A stretch of 64,000 nucleotides of DNA from Alistipes sp. (GCA_029059935.1 JAIDUZ010000017.1:1-64000), one strand, 5' to 3'. Counted from the stretch's first letter, positions 18,163-26,530 are shown. Translations and numbers: made by a program. The notes: generated from the letters alone by a model not told the origin.

Positions 18163-19719
18163 ATGAAAAAACTCCTTCTGCTTCTGTTGGGGGCCTTGGG
18201 CTCCCTGCCCGTAGAGGCGGCGCGGCCGCGGCTGGTCGTGCAGATAGTCGTGGGCTCGATGCGGGCCGAAGACCTCGACCGCTATGCCATGCACCTGGGC
18301 GAAGGCGGGTTCCGACGCCTGGCGGAAGGCGGCGCGCGCTATGCCGGCGCCTGCTACGACTACCAGCAGACCACCACGCCCGTATCGCTGGCGACGCTGA
18401 CGACGGGGGCGCTGCCCTCGACCCACGGAGTCATCGGCTCGCGCTGGCAGGACTACACCGACAACAAGACCGTGTGGCTGACCGACGGCCGCCAGGGGCC
18501 GGGGCCCTATCATCTGATAGCGCCGACGCTGGGCGAGACGCTGGTGCAGCAGGTGCCGGGCAGCCGCTGCGTGACCGTGGCCGCGGAACCCGAATCGGCG
18601 GTGGTCATGGGGGGCCGCACGGACCGGGTCTACTGGCTCGACCCGCAGCACTGCGGCTGGACCACCTCCTACCATTATGCACCGGAGGTGCCCGAATGGA
18701 TCGCCCGCCGCAACCGCGAACGCTACCATCTGTCGTTCGTCGCCGAGACGTGGCGGACGCTCTACGACCGGAGCAGCTACCGCAACACGCGCCACTGGGA
18801 CATTGCGGTGACGGGGCAGGGCCGGAAGAACGGCGAGTCGGGCCCGGGCCGGCTGACGCTGGCCGACGACCGCGAACGGCTGCTCTACACGCCGGCGGGC
18901 AACACGGCGGTGCTGGACTTCGCCAAACAACTCATCGTGCAGAACAAACTGGGAGCCGATGCCGAACCCGACCTGCTGAACATCTGTCTGGATGCCTCGC
19001 GGCGCATTGTGGAGGCCTACGGACCCGAATCGGTGGAGGCGGAAGACATGTATTACCGCCTGGACCGCGACCTGGACGACTTCCTGACCTTTCTTTTTGC
19101 GCAGGTGAAGGAAGACGAGGTGCTGGTGATGCTGACCTCCGACCACGGCACGAGCCCTTCCTACGACCTGGCGGCGACGGCCGCCGACCGATTCAACGCG
19201 CGGCAGTTCGAAGTGATCGTCAACGGATTCATGAACGTGCGCTACGGTGTGGGCGACTGGGTGACGGACTATAACGAAAACTGCATTTGGCTGAACCACA
19301 ATCTGATATACGAACGAGGCCTGAACCTGGCCGAAGTGCAGAACGAAGTGGCCATCTTCGCCATGCAGTTCGGCGGCGTGTCGCACGCCCTGGCGGCGAC
19401 GGCCATGCGTACGAGCTACTTCGGGAGCGGCTATGCGCGGCGGCTGCAAAACAGCTTCTACCCGCGCCGCTCGGGCGACGTGGTGCTCAATCTGATGCCG
19501 GGGTGGATCGAGGAGCGCGACCGCTGTTCGTCGTCGTCGGGCTCGATGTACGGCTACGACACGGAGGTGCCGTTGCTCTTCTACGGCGCGGGCATCGCGC
19601 CGCAGCGCATCCGCCGGCGTGTCGACATGACTTCGGTGGCGCCGACGGTGGCGCGCCTTTTGGAGATTTCGGAGCCGGCGGCCTCGGAAGGCGACCCGCT
19701 GGAAGAGATAACGGAATAG
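18163..19719 (+). CDS. Secreted alkaline-phosphatase-superfamily protein with degenerate metal site
   Basis: A 518-residue protein with signal peptide MKKLLLLLLGALGSLPVEA, resembling the PafA-type phosphatases of Bacteroidetes along its whole length. The TSDHG motif (D327/H328) and the nucleophile-region threonines (TTTPVS, about 70-75) remain. By eye, other ligands are replaced: VVDQM reads VVGSM (G31), the D...H before YGP reads R280/E284, and the late YDTHVP reads YDTEVP. It is therefore probably inactive as a classical two-zinc phosphatase, or acts with altered chemistry. I chose the ATG at 18163 because the signal peptide begins there. Confidence 0.85.
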   Translation: MKKLLLLLLGALGSLPVEAARPRLVVQIVVGSMRAEDLDRYAMHLGEGGFRRLAEGGARYAGACYDYQQTTTPVSLATLTTGALPSTHGVIGSRWQDYTDNKTVWLTDGRQGPGPYHLIAPTLGETLVQQVPGSRCVTVAAEPESAVVMGGRTDRVYWLDPQHCGWTTSYHYAPEVPEWIARRNRERYHLSFVAETWRTLYDRSSYRNTRHWDIAVTGQGRKNGESGPGRLTLADDRERLLYTPAGNTAVLDFAKQLIVQNKLGADAEPDLLNICLDASRRIVEAYGPESVEAEDMYYRLDRDLDDFLTFLFAQVKEDEVLVMLTSDHGTSPSYDLAATAADRFNARQFEVIVNGFMNVRYGVGDWVTDYNENCIWLNHNLIYERGLNLAEVQNEVAIFAMQFGGVSHALAATAMRTSYFGSGYARRLQNSFYPRRSGDVVLNLMPGWIEERDRCSSSSGSMYGYDTEVPLLFYGAGIAPQRIRRRVDMTSVAPTVARLLEISEPAASEGDPLEEITE

Positions 19720-19803
19720 AACCGCCGGTTTCCCGCACCGGGGCAGCGTAGGATTCGGTCCGGACGCTGCCGGACGGAAAACCGCGAGAAAAAAGAGACG
19801 AAC

Positions 19804-20241
19804 ATGGACAAGATACAGGAAGAAATCATCGAGGAATTCTCGGTATTCGACGACTGGCTCGACCGCTACGACTATCTGATAGGTCTGGGCGAACAGGTGC
19901 CGGCCATCGCCCCGGAACACCGCACGGAACAATATGCCATCAACGGCTGCCAGTCGCGCGTGTGGGTCGATGCGCGGCAGGACGAAGCGGGCCTCGTGCA
20001 CTTCACGGCCGACAGCGACGCCATCATCACCAAGGGCATCATCGCGCTGCTGATCCGGGTGCTGAGCGGCCGGACGCCGCAGGAGATTCTGGACACGGAA
20101 CTCTACTTTGTCGACGCCATCGGTCTGAGCGCCAACCTTTCGCCGACGCGCGCCAACGGCCTGGCGGCGATGGTGAAGCAGATGCGGCTATACGCGCTGG
20201 CCTACGCCTCGAAGAACGACGCAAAAGAGAAGACGGAATGA
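19804..20241 (+). CDS. sufE: SufE-family Fe-S cluster assembly protein
   Basis: Accepts persulfide sulfur from the cysteine desulfurase SufS and stimulates it. The 145-residue protein has the SufE layout, with the reactive cysteine in INGCQSRVW (about residue 50) and the C-terminal LSPTRANGLAAMVKQM helix. It is followed with a 4-bp stop/start overlap by the MIP18-family gene, a pairing that supports a role in iron-sulfur assembly. No sufBCDS genes lie in the window. Confidence 0.95.
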   Translation: MDKIQEEIIEEFSVFDDWLDRYDYLIGLGEQVPAIAPEHRTEQYAINGCQSRVWVDARQDEAGLVHFTADSDAIITKGIIALLIRVLSGRTPQEILDTELYFVDAIGLSANLSPTRANGLAAMVKQMRLYALAYASKNDAKEKTE

Positions 20242-20558
20242 CACCCGAAGAGATATTGAAGGTGGAGCAGGATATAGTCCTGACCCTGAAGAACATCTAC
20301 GACCCCGAAATCCCGGTCAACATCTACGACCTGGGGCTTATCTACGACATCGACTATGCGCCCGACGGCACGGTCGACATACGCATGACCCTCACGGCGC
20401 CCAACTGCCCGATGGCCGACATGCTGGTGGAGGACGTCAATGTACAGGTGGCCAAGGTGCCCGGTGTGAAGTCGGTCAACGTGGTGCTGACGTTCGACCC
20501 GGTGTGGGACCGCAGCATGATGTCGGAAGAAGCGCTGCTGGAACTCAACCTGCTGTAG
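20238..20558 (+). CDS. MIP18/DUF59-family Fe-S maturation protein (SufT-like)
   Basis: A 106-residue DUF59 protein: IYDPEIPVNIYDLGLIYDI near residue 20 and the conserved cysteine in TAPNCPMADML. The family (SufT, MIP18, PaaD) helps load or move Fe-S clusters into target proteins. It overlaps sufE by 4 bp and is followed 1 bp after its stop by the DUF2851 gene, so all three genes are translationally linked. Confidence 0.92.
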   Translation: MTPEEILKVEQDIVLTLKNIYDPEIPVNIYDLGLIYDIDYAPDGTVDIRMTLTAPNCPMADMLVEDVNVQVAKVPGVKSVNVVLTFDPVWDRSMMSEEALLELNLL

Positions 20559-20559
20559 C

Positions 20560-21678
20560 ATGGAGGCGGAGCGTGCGGGGGAACTGCTGGAGCGCCTGCG
20601 GGCCGGAGCGGCGGCGTATGCCTGCGGCGGACGGCTGGCCGCGCTGGACCCGCTGCAACGCCACGAAATCTGCACGCGTCTGGTTTTCGACCGGCTGGAA
20701 CGCAAGATGCGTCTGGTGGAGTCGCTGCACCGCGAGGCGGGCGAGAACTGGAACGTGACCTTCTATCTGCTCTATTTCCGCACGCTGGGCGATCGCAAAA
20801 ACCAGCGGGCCTATCTGGAGCTGGCGCGGCGCGTGCCCTACAAGGCGGTGCTGCGCGAACGGCTGGCGTCCCATGCGGTGGAGGCGATGCTGCTGGGGGC
20901 TTCGGGCCTGCTGGAACTCTACCGTCATGACGACCATACGCTCGACCTGCGCCGGGCGTTCGAACACCTCTCGGCCAAATACGAAATCGAGCCCATGCGC
21001 CCCGACGAGTGGGAGCTGAGCGGCATACGCCCGGCCAACCATCCGGTGCTGCGGCTGGCTCAGGCGGCGGCTTTCTTCGGGCAGGACGAATTCGTGATGG
21101 CCCGGGCCATGGCCTGCCGCACGGAGGGCGACATTCGGCAGCTTTTCTGCATCGAAGCCCCGGAGTACTGGCGCACGCATTATGTGCCGGGCGCTGCGGG
21201 CGACGAACAACCCAAGCGCCTCGGGGCGTTCAAAGCCAACATCATAGGCATCAACCTGGTGGCCATTCTTCAATTTGCCTACGGCAGCTATACCGACAAC
21301 GAGTCGCTGCGCGAGAGCGCACTGCTGCTGCTTGAGAAACTGCCGGCCGAAGAAAATCGCTACATCTTCGCCTGGCGCGACCGGGGTGTGCAGGCAGCCA
21401 ATGCGTTCGAGACGCAGGCGCTGCTGCAACTGGCCACCGAGTACTGCGCGCCGCCTGTCGAAACGGCGGCTTCTGCGGCGGAGAATGTTGCGGGGCAGGC
21501 GGAAACGTCAGCGGCAGGTGTGCTGCGTTCGCTGTGGTCCGGAAGCCGGAGAGGCTCCCGGGCGGTGTCCGCGTCGGGGGCTTCGTGCACGCCCCGCTGC
21601 GAAGAATGCCCGCTGGGGCGCCGCATTCTCCGCGAAGCCCGGGCCCTGGCCTGCCCGCCTAAGAGGCGGGATTTGTGA
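20560..21678 (+). CDS. DUF2851-like protein lacking the usual N-terminal part
   Basis: A 372-residue protein that matches the C-terminal two-thirds of DUF2851: FDRLERKMRLVE, NWNVTFYLLYFRTLG, HAVEAMLLGASGLL, RPANHPVLRLAQAAAFF and a final Cys cluster CTPRCEECPLGRRIL. The roughly 150-180-residue N-terminal portion typical of the family appears absent; the protein begins just before the ICTRLVFDRLERK region, and the preceding sequence is sufT. Function unknown. The last residues are encoded by a cccgcctaagaggcggg repeat hairpin, suggesting that a repeat insertion altered the 3' end. Confidence 0.75.
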   Translation: MEAERAGELLERLRAGAAAYACGGRLAALDPLQRHEICTRLVFDRLERKMRLVESLHREAGENWNVTFYLLYFRTLGDRKNQRAYLELARRVPYKAVLRERLASHAVEAMLLGASGLLELYRHDDHTLDLRRAFEHLSAKYEIEPMRPDEWELSGIRPANHPVLRLAQAAAFFGQDEFVMARAMACRTEGDIRQLFCIEAPEYWRTHYVPGAAGDEQPKRLGAFKANIIGINLVAILQFAYGSYTDNESLRESALLLLEKLPAEENRYIFAWRDRGVQAANAFETQALLQLATEYCAPPVETAASAAENVAGQAETSAAGVLRSLWSGSRRGSRAVSASGASCTPRCEECPLGRRILREARALACPPKRRDL

Positions 21679-22068
21679 AAAGATACGGATTCTTGACGAC
21701 GCTAAGTTTGTTGTTTCCCTCCTTGCTGTTAACCTCTCTTTCCGACTGTCTTCGCCTGCTGCGGAGGTCCTAACGCTGCTTCGGGCGCCTATTCGCGGGT
21801 TCGTGGGCGAACCTGCCCCTGCGCTGACGCTTTTAGTCCCTCCTCCGCTACGGTTTCGACATCGGGGCGGAATTTTTTTTGCAAAAATGCGACTGCCATT
21901 CTGAGCGGAGAATAATAGGCAAAAACAATTCCTTCGTTGCCCGGCTGGGGCGGTCGCGCGAAGCGCGAGCCGGGCAACGAGAAATCTTGATTTTAACGGT
22001 TCACTGTCCCGTCGCTGCGGCGCCGAATGAAAAAACGGCGAAAAATTGCGGAATCCGCGATAAAACGC
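21679..22068. other. Spacer with repeats upstream of the riboswitch
   Basis: No gene seen. It contains a GC-rich stretch ending near 21875 that recurs in opposite orientation at 58700-58830, a cattctgagc element, a family-1 hairpin (21935-21979), and AT-rich DNA just before the riboswitch promoter. Confidence 0.65.
21935..21979. repeat. Nested hairpin repeat, family 1 (copy 5)
   Basis: Outer stem cgttgcccggct/agccgggcaacg, inner TCGCGC/GCGCGA with a GAA loop, and a short ggggcgg bulge on the 5' side. Confidence 0.85.
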
Positions 22069-22076
22069 TATCTTTG
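22046..22076 (+). promoter_or_regulatory. Promoter of the cobalamin riboswitch transcript
   Basis: -33 TTG at 22046-22048 and -7 TATCTTTG at 22069-22076 with 20-bp spacing. The aptamer begins about 10 bp later, so transcription starts right at the riboswitch. Confidence 0.75.
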
Positions 22077-22086
22077 TCCTCAGATT

Positions 22087-22258
22087 TGGTGCCCGCGTCC
22101 CCTCGGCAGGGGAGCGGGTGAAAAGGGAATCGGGTGGAAATCCCGAACAGTCCCGCTGCTGTGAAGCTCCCCGGGAGTTCCGAACATCTCAGCCACTGGT
22201 CCGCCGAGGACCGGGAAGGCTTCGGAACCGGAGCAAGTCAGAAGACCTGCCAAGTCGA
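22087..22258 (+). promoter_or_regulatory. Cobalamin riboswitch aptamer
   Basis: Shows the ordered conserved elements of the class: a tttggtgcc start, gggtgaaaagggaatcgggt, gaaatcccgaacagtcccgc followed by tgctgtgaa, gccactggtc, ccgggaaggc, and the B12 box gcaagtcagaagacctgcca. It binds adenosyl- or methylcobalamin or a related corrinoid and normally represses uptake or synthesis genes. Here the only downstream gene on this strand is an unrecognised 144-residue ORF. The roughly 170 nt between aptamer and terminator is unusually long for a simple expression platform. Confidence 0.93.
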
Positions 22259-22423
22259 TTCGATGTCGGGAAGTCCCCGTGGGATGGGCGGCCGAAGTCG
22301 TGTAAGAAACAATTGAGAACATATTGCATCCGGAGCGTTGGCGCCGGGACCCGGTGCGGTCGGAGCGGGCGTATTGCGGCCTTGCGGCGGCATCGGTCCG
22401 GGGAAACGCAGCCGGAAGAAACG

Positions 22424-22496
22424 AAAGGTACGGCGGTCGGAGACCCGTTACTGCCATAACATGTCCAAAAGATCAAGTGGGCCGCCGTACCTTTTT
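22424..22496 (+). terminator. Intrinsic terminator in the riboswitch leader
   Basis: Arms aaaggtacggcgg (22424-22436) and ccgccgtaccttt pair perfectly around a 45-nt loop and run into a T stretch ending at 22496, 6 nt before the ATG at 22502. It could be the off-switch of the riboswitch, or it could end a riboswitch-only RNA of about 410 nt. Confidence 0.75.
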
Positions 22497-22501
22497 ATGG
22501 A

Positions 22502-22936
22502 ATGCCCATGAAGATTCTGCTGTATGGAATCCCGGCCGCCGTGACCGAACGTGCGGCCGTGCGCTACGGTTTCCGGCCGGCCGCGTCGCTCGACGACGAA
22601 GGCGGGGAAGCCGGCATCCTGCTGCCGGTCGGGCCGGTGCGTACGCCCGCCGAGCTGCTGTCGCTCTACAACACGATGCTTGCGCGCGAAGCGGAGATCG
22701 ACGCCGTGGTTGTCTGCGGCGCGGAGAACTGCGATGCCTGCAATACGGTGCGCTACTGCTCGCCGCCGGGGAAGTTCTACACCCTGAGCGGCGATGCCGG
22801 CGACGAGATGCTGGAGTATGAACTTGGGCGCATCGTCGAGACCTGCCTGGGACTGGTCTGCGCCCACGAGGGAGTGCGGCCGGTAGGTGCCGGGGAGTGC
22901 GCGGAACCCGCTCACTCCGCCGCCTCGAACTTGTAG
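22502..22936 (+). CDS. Unknown Cys-rich cytoplasmic protein behind a cobalamin riboswitch
   Basis: A 144-residue protein with no signal peptide or membrane segment. Codon use looks like its neighbours. The middle carries VVCGAENCDACNTVRYC, with cysteines at 72, 77, 80 and 86, and others at 115, 120 and 133, a possible metal or Fe-S site. I do not recognise the family. ATGs at 22502 and 22508 are both possible. It is the sole downstream gene of the riboswitch, so a corrinoid-related role is a reasonable inference only. Its last 25 bp overlap the convergent U32 gene. Confidence 0.7.
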   Translation: MPMKILLYGIPAAVTERAAVRYGFRPAASLDDEGGEAGILLPVGPVRTPAELLSLYNTMLAREAEIDAVVVCGAENCDACNTVRYCSPPGKFYTLSGDAGDEMLEYELGRIVETCLGLVCAHEGVRPVGAGECAEPAHSAASNL

Positions 22937-24156
22937 AGCTGGTCGCCGCGGCGGACGAGGCCGGGGGTGCGGATGGCGCACAACTGCCCCTGGACGACCG
23001 TGCCGACGGGCGAACCCTCGGGCCCGTGCAACTCGTCGAGCTGCTGTTCGGCTACGCCCGTAGTGGGACCCATGAAGAAAATATCCTCGCCCCGATGCAG
23101 CGGGGCCGCCTCGATGAGGACCTCGGCGACGGAGAGCTTCTTGAAGAAATTGGTGACCTTGCCCACGTAGACCTTGCGCCGCGTGGCCGAAGAACCGTAG
23201 TGTTCGCTGTGCTCGGCGACGGGCCGTCCGGCGTAGTAACCCTCCCAGAACCCGCGGTTGAAGACCGTGCGCAGCCGCTCCTTGAGCGCGGCGGCCGAAG
23301 CGGGCGTGTAGGTGCCGGCCTCGATGGCGCGCAGGGCCTCGTCGTAACATTCGACCACGCGCTTGACGTACTCGGCGCCGCGGGCGCGCCCCTCGATTTT
23401 GAGCACGCGGACCCCGGCGCCGATCATGCGGTCGAGGAAGTCGATGGTGCAGAGGTCTTTGGGCGAGAGGACGTATTGTCCGTCGATGTCCAGCGCCGCG
23501 CCCGTCTCCTTGTCGGTGACGGTGTATTTGCGGCGGCACAGCTGGCGGCAGGCGCCGCGGTTGGCCGAACAGCCGGTCTCGTAGAGCGAGAGGTAGCATT
23601 TGCCCGAGACGGACATGCAGAGGGCTCCGTGGGCGAACATCTCGATTTCGACCAGCTCGCCGCGCGGTCCGCGGATGTCGTTGTCGACGATTTCGCGATG
23701 GATGCGCTCCACCTGCTCCAGCGTGAGCTCGCGCGCGAGGACGACGGTGTCGGCCCACTGCGAAAAGAACTTGACGGCCTCGGAGTTGGAGATGTTGCTC
23801 TGGGTGGAGATGTGCACCTCGACCCCGACGCGGCGTGCGTAGAGGATGGCGGCCATGTCGGTGGCGATGATGGCGTCGACGCCGGCCTCCTTGGCGCAGT
23901 CGATGACCTCGCAGACGGTGCCGAGCTCCTCCTCGTAGACCACGGTGTTGACCGTGAGGTAGGCTTTCAGCCCGGCGGCGTGGGCAGTGCCGACGATGCG
24001 CACCAGGTCGTCGGGTGTGAAGTTGGCGGCCGATGCCGACCGCATGTTGAGGCGTCCGATGCCGAAATAGACCGAATCGGCCCCGGCCTGGATGGCTGCG
24101 GCCAACGCCTCGTAGGACCCTACGGGGGCCATGATCTCTATGTCGCTGCGCTGCAT
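22912..24156 (-). CDS. U32-family peptidase, TrhP/RlhA-like
   Basis: A 414-residue protein with the U32 pattern: N-terminal MAPVGSYEALAAAIQAGADS, the family core IEMFAHGALCMSVSGKCYLS, and a four-cysteine set (GALC, GKC, RGAC, RQLC) likely to hold an Fe-S cluster. U32 proteins of this type hydroxylate RNA bases (TrhP for tRNA uridine 34, RlhA for 23S rRNA C2501) rather than act as proteases. Which RNA this one modifies cannot be told. Convergent with the riboswitch-controlled gene, overlapping it by 25 bp. Confidence 0.9.
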   Translation of the reverse strand: MQRSDIEIMAPVGSYEALAAAIQAGADSVYFGIGRLNMRSASAANFTPDDLVRIVGTAHAAGLKAYLTVNTVVYEEELGTVCEVIDCAKEAGVDAIIATDMAAILYARRVGVEVHISTQSNISNSEAVKFFSQWADTVVLARELTLEQVERIHREIVDNDIRGPRGELVEIEMFAHGALCMSVSGKCYLSLYETGCSANRGACRQLCRRKYTVTDKETGAALDIDGQYVLSPKDLCTIDFLDRMIGAGVRVLKIEGRARGAEYVKRVVECYDEALRAIEAGTYTPASAAALKERLRTVFNRGFWEGYYAGRPVAEHSEHYGSSATRRKVYVGKVTNFFKKLSVAEVLIEAAPLHRGEDIFFMGPTTGVAEQQLDELHGPEGSPVGTVVQGQLCAIRTPGLVRRGDQLYKFEAAE

Positions 24157-24308
24157 GTTCGAGGAAATTGAAGATGGAAATCGGGAACCCGGCGTGCGGA
24201 CCCGCTCTTTGCCGGCAGCCCGGGCGACGCTGTGTCGTACGGGGCTGCGAACACTCGGAGTTGTCGGCCGAAGAAGCCGATTTCTGATTTTTTATTCTTG
24301 ATTTTCAA

Positions 24309-25280
24309 TTACTTTTTCCGTCCCATCAGTCCGGCGGCGAATTCGCGCAAGGGGGCGGTGCGTGCGGGGTCGACCGGCAGGGTGTCGAGTTGGGCGAGGG
24401 CCCGCTCGAAACGCAGTTCGATCTGCTGCTCGGCGAGATGGGGCACGTCGAGCCGGTCGAAGAGGGCCTTCACGCCGGCGATTTTCCGGGCCGGGTCAAT
24501 GCCGCCGTCGTTCAGCAGCGTTCGCAGCTCTTCGCGCGTCGCTTCGTCGGCCCGGCTCATGGCGGTGACCGCCAGGTAGGTTTTCTTGCCTTCGAGGATG
24601 TCGCCGCCGATGGCTTTGCCCAGGCGTTCGTCGCCGTAGCTGTCCAAAAGGTCGTCCTGCAACTGGAACGCGAGCCCCAGTTCGATGGCGAAACGCCGGA
24701 GCTTGCGGCAATCCTCCTCGGAGGCGCCGCCCAGCTGGGCGCCGATCTGCACCGAACCTGCCAGGAGAGCCGAAGTCTTCAATTCGATCATGTGCATGTA
24801 TTCGACGACCGAGACCTTCTGCTTCTGCTCGAAGTCCATGTCGTACTGCTGGCCTTCGCACACTTCGAGCGCCATGGTGTCGAACGTGGCGAGCGCCTGC
24901 GGCACCTGCGCCGCGGGCAGCAGGCTCAGCAGCCGGTAGGCATAGATGAGCATGGCGTCGCCCGAGAGAATGGCCACGTTGCGGCCCCATTTGGCATGGA
25001 CCGATGGTTTGCCGCGGCGGATGGCGGCGTTGTCCATGATGTCGTCGTGCAGGAGCGTGAAGTTGTGGAACACCTCGACGGCCCCGGCCGCCGGCAGCGC
25101 CTGCTGGACGTTGTCGGAGAAGAGGGCGTGGGAGAGCAGCACCAGCATGGGACGCAGGCGCTTGCCGCCGCCTGCCAGCGAATAGGCGATCGGCGCGTAG
25201 AGGAGTTCGGGCTCGGCGGGGAACTCGGCCTGCGCGAGGTAGTTCTCGATCAGGGACTGCAACTGGTCGTTCGTGTACAT
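24309..25280 (-). CDS. Polyprenyl diphosphate synthase (short-chain, trans-type)
   Basis: Condenses IPP with an allylic diphosphate to make farnesyl/geranylgeranyl-type chains. The 323-residue protein has the first Asp-rich motif LLHDDIMD plus AAIRRGKPS, KTSALLAGS in the middle, and the second motif QLQDDLLD with YGDERLGKAIGGDILEGKKT. Product length cannot be read safely. The start at 25280 (MYTNDQLQ) follows a TACTTTTG box on the minus strand 27 bp upstream. It is divergent from the ROK kinase gene. Confidence 0.94.
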   Translation of the reverse strand: MYTNDQLQSLIENYLAQAEFPAEPELLYAPIAYSLAGGGKRLRPMLVLLSHALFSDNVQQALPAAGAVEVFHNFTLLHDDIMDNAAIRRGKPSVHAKWGRNVAILSGDAMLIYAYRLLSLLPAAQVPQALATFDTMALEVCEGQQYDMDFEQKQKVSVVEYMHMIELKTSALLAGSVQIGAQLGGASEEDCRKLRRFAIELGLAFQLQDDLLDSYGDERLGKAIGGDILEGKKTYLAVTAMSRADEATREELRTLLNDGGIDPARKIAGVKALFDRLDVPHLAEQQIELRFERALAQLDTLPVDPARTAPLREFAAGLMGRKK

Positions 25281-25306
25281 GGTTTTCGGTGGTTCGTAAT
25301 TTGCTC

Positions 25307-25314
25307 CAAAAGTA
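25307..25314 (-). promoter_or_regulatory. -7 box of the polyprenyl synthase gene
   Basis: caaaagta on the plus strand is TACTTTTG on the minus strand, 26 nt upstream of the ATG. It sits back to back with the ROK gene promoter. Confidence 0.6.
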
Positions 25315-25324
25315 GAAAAAAAGT

Positions 25325-25354
25325 TTGAAGTTCCCGAATTTTGGATTACCTTTG
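25325..25354 (+). promoter_or_regulatory. Promoter of the ROK kinase gene
   Basis: -33 TTG at 25325-25327, -7 TACCTTTG at 25347-25354, spacing 19 bp. It leaves a 5' leader of about 165 nt before the ATG at 25526, in which I see no known riboswitch. Confidence 0.65.
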
Positions 25355-25525
25355 TAAGAGATGGGCTGAGTCTCAGCGGTATCCCGGCGGGTCCGGTGCT
25401 GTGAGGCGCAGGCTGTCCTTGCAATGGATCGGCTGCGGCCGGGCAATTGCGATGCGATTCGCCGTTGCTTCCGGTTTGCGCCGTCCGAAAATCAACCAAC
25501 CCAAAAACAACTTTTCGGAACTTTT

Positions 25526-26530
25526 ATGAAAAAACTGGCTATCGGAATCGACATCGGCGGCATCAACACGGCTTTCGGTCTGGTCGACGAACAGGGCGAC
25601 CTCTATGCCGAATCGGTCATCTCAACGAAAAAATACCCTTATTTCGACGACTATCCTGCCTATGTGCAGGATCTGTGCGAGGCCATGCGGGCCCTGGCCG
25701 ACAGTCTCTCGTTCGAGTACGAGCTGGCGGGCATCGGCATCGGCGCCCCCAACGCCAACTTCCACCGCGGCACGATCGAGACGCCGGCCAACCTGTGGAA
25801 GTTCCGCGAAGGGGAGGAGAATCCCGACGAGAACCGCCGCATCTTCCCGCTGGTGGAGGACATATCCAAGTGCTTCGGCGGGGTGCGGACACTGATGACC
25901 AACGACGCCAACGCCGCAACCATCGGCGAGATGGTCTACGGCAATGCCAAGGGCATGCGCGACTTCATCATGATTACGCTCGGCACGGGCCTGGGCTCGG
26001 GATTCGTGGCCAACGGCGAGATGATCTACGGTCATGACGGCTTTGCGGGCGAATTCGGCCATATCTGCGTGGAACGCGACGGCCGGCAGTGCGGCTGCGG
26101 CCGCCGGGGCTGTCTGGAAGCCTACGTGTCGGCCACGGGCATCAAGCGCACGGTGTTCGAACTGATGGCCAGGATGTCGGAGCCGAGCAAGCTGCGCGAC
26201 ATAGCGTTCCACGACCTCGACGCCTCGATGATTTCGGTGGCGGCAGAGCAGGGCGATGCCATTGCCAAGGAGGCGTTCCGCTACACGGGCGAACTGCTGG
26301 GCCGCGCGCTGGCCGATGTGGTGACGGTGACGTCGCCCGAAGCGATTTTCCTGTTCGGCGGTCTGTCGAAAGCCGGCAAACTGATTTTCGAACCCACGCA
26401 GTGGTACATGGAGGAGAACATGATGTTCACCTTCAAGAACAAAGTGAAACTGCTCCCGAGCGGCATTCAGAGCAAGAACGCCGCCATCCTCGGCGCTTCG
26501 GCGCTGATCTGGCAGGAGTTGGCGAAATAG
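25526..26530 (+). CDS. ROK-family sugar kinase (glucokinase-like)
   Basis: A 334-residue protein with the phosphate-1 motif GIDIGGINTAFGLVD at the N-terminus, TLGTGLGSGFVANGEMI, the ROK zinc motif CGCGRRGCLEAY and the C-terminal LFGGLSKAG adenosine loop. ROK members of this type in Bacteroidetes are usually glucokinases; substrate specificity is inferred. The ATG at 25526 gives the standard N-terminus MKKLAIGIDIGG. A near-perfect 13-bp hairpin lies 20 bp after the stop. Confidence 0.92.
   Translation: MKKLAIGIDIGGINTAFGLVDEQGDLYAESVISTKKYPYFDDYPAYVQDLCEAMRALADSLSFEYELAGIGIGAPNANFHRGTIETPANLWKFREGEENPDENRRIFPLVEDISKCFGGVRTLMTNDANAATIGEMVYGNAKGMRDFIMITLGTGLGSGFVANGEMIYGHDGFAGEFGHICVERDGRQCGCGRRGCLEAYVSATGIKRTVFELMARMSEPSKLRDIAFHDLDASMISVAAEQGDAIAKEAFRYTGELLGRALADVVTVTSPEAIFLFGGLSKAGKLIFEPTQWYMEENMMFTFKNKVKLLPSGIQSKNAAILGASALIWQELAK

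Noticed and set aside
22263-22316. Short leader peptide between riboswitch and terminator
   Set aside because: A 17-codon frame exists, but it has no codon bias, no regulatory codon run and no start signal.
25361-25525. TPP or other riboswitch in the ROK gene leader
   Set aside because: The leader is long and has ctgag and gctgtgagg motifs, but the ordered conserved elements of known classes are missing.
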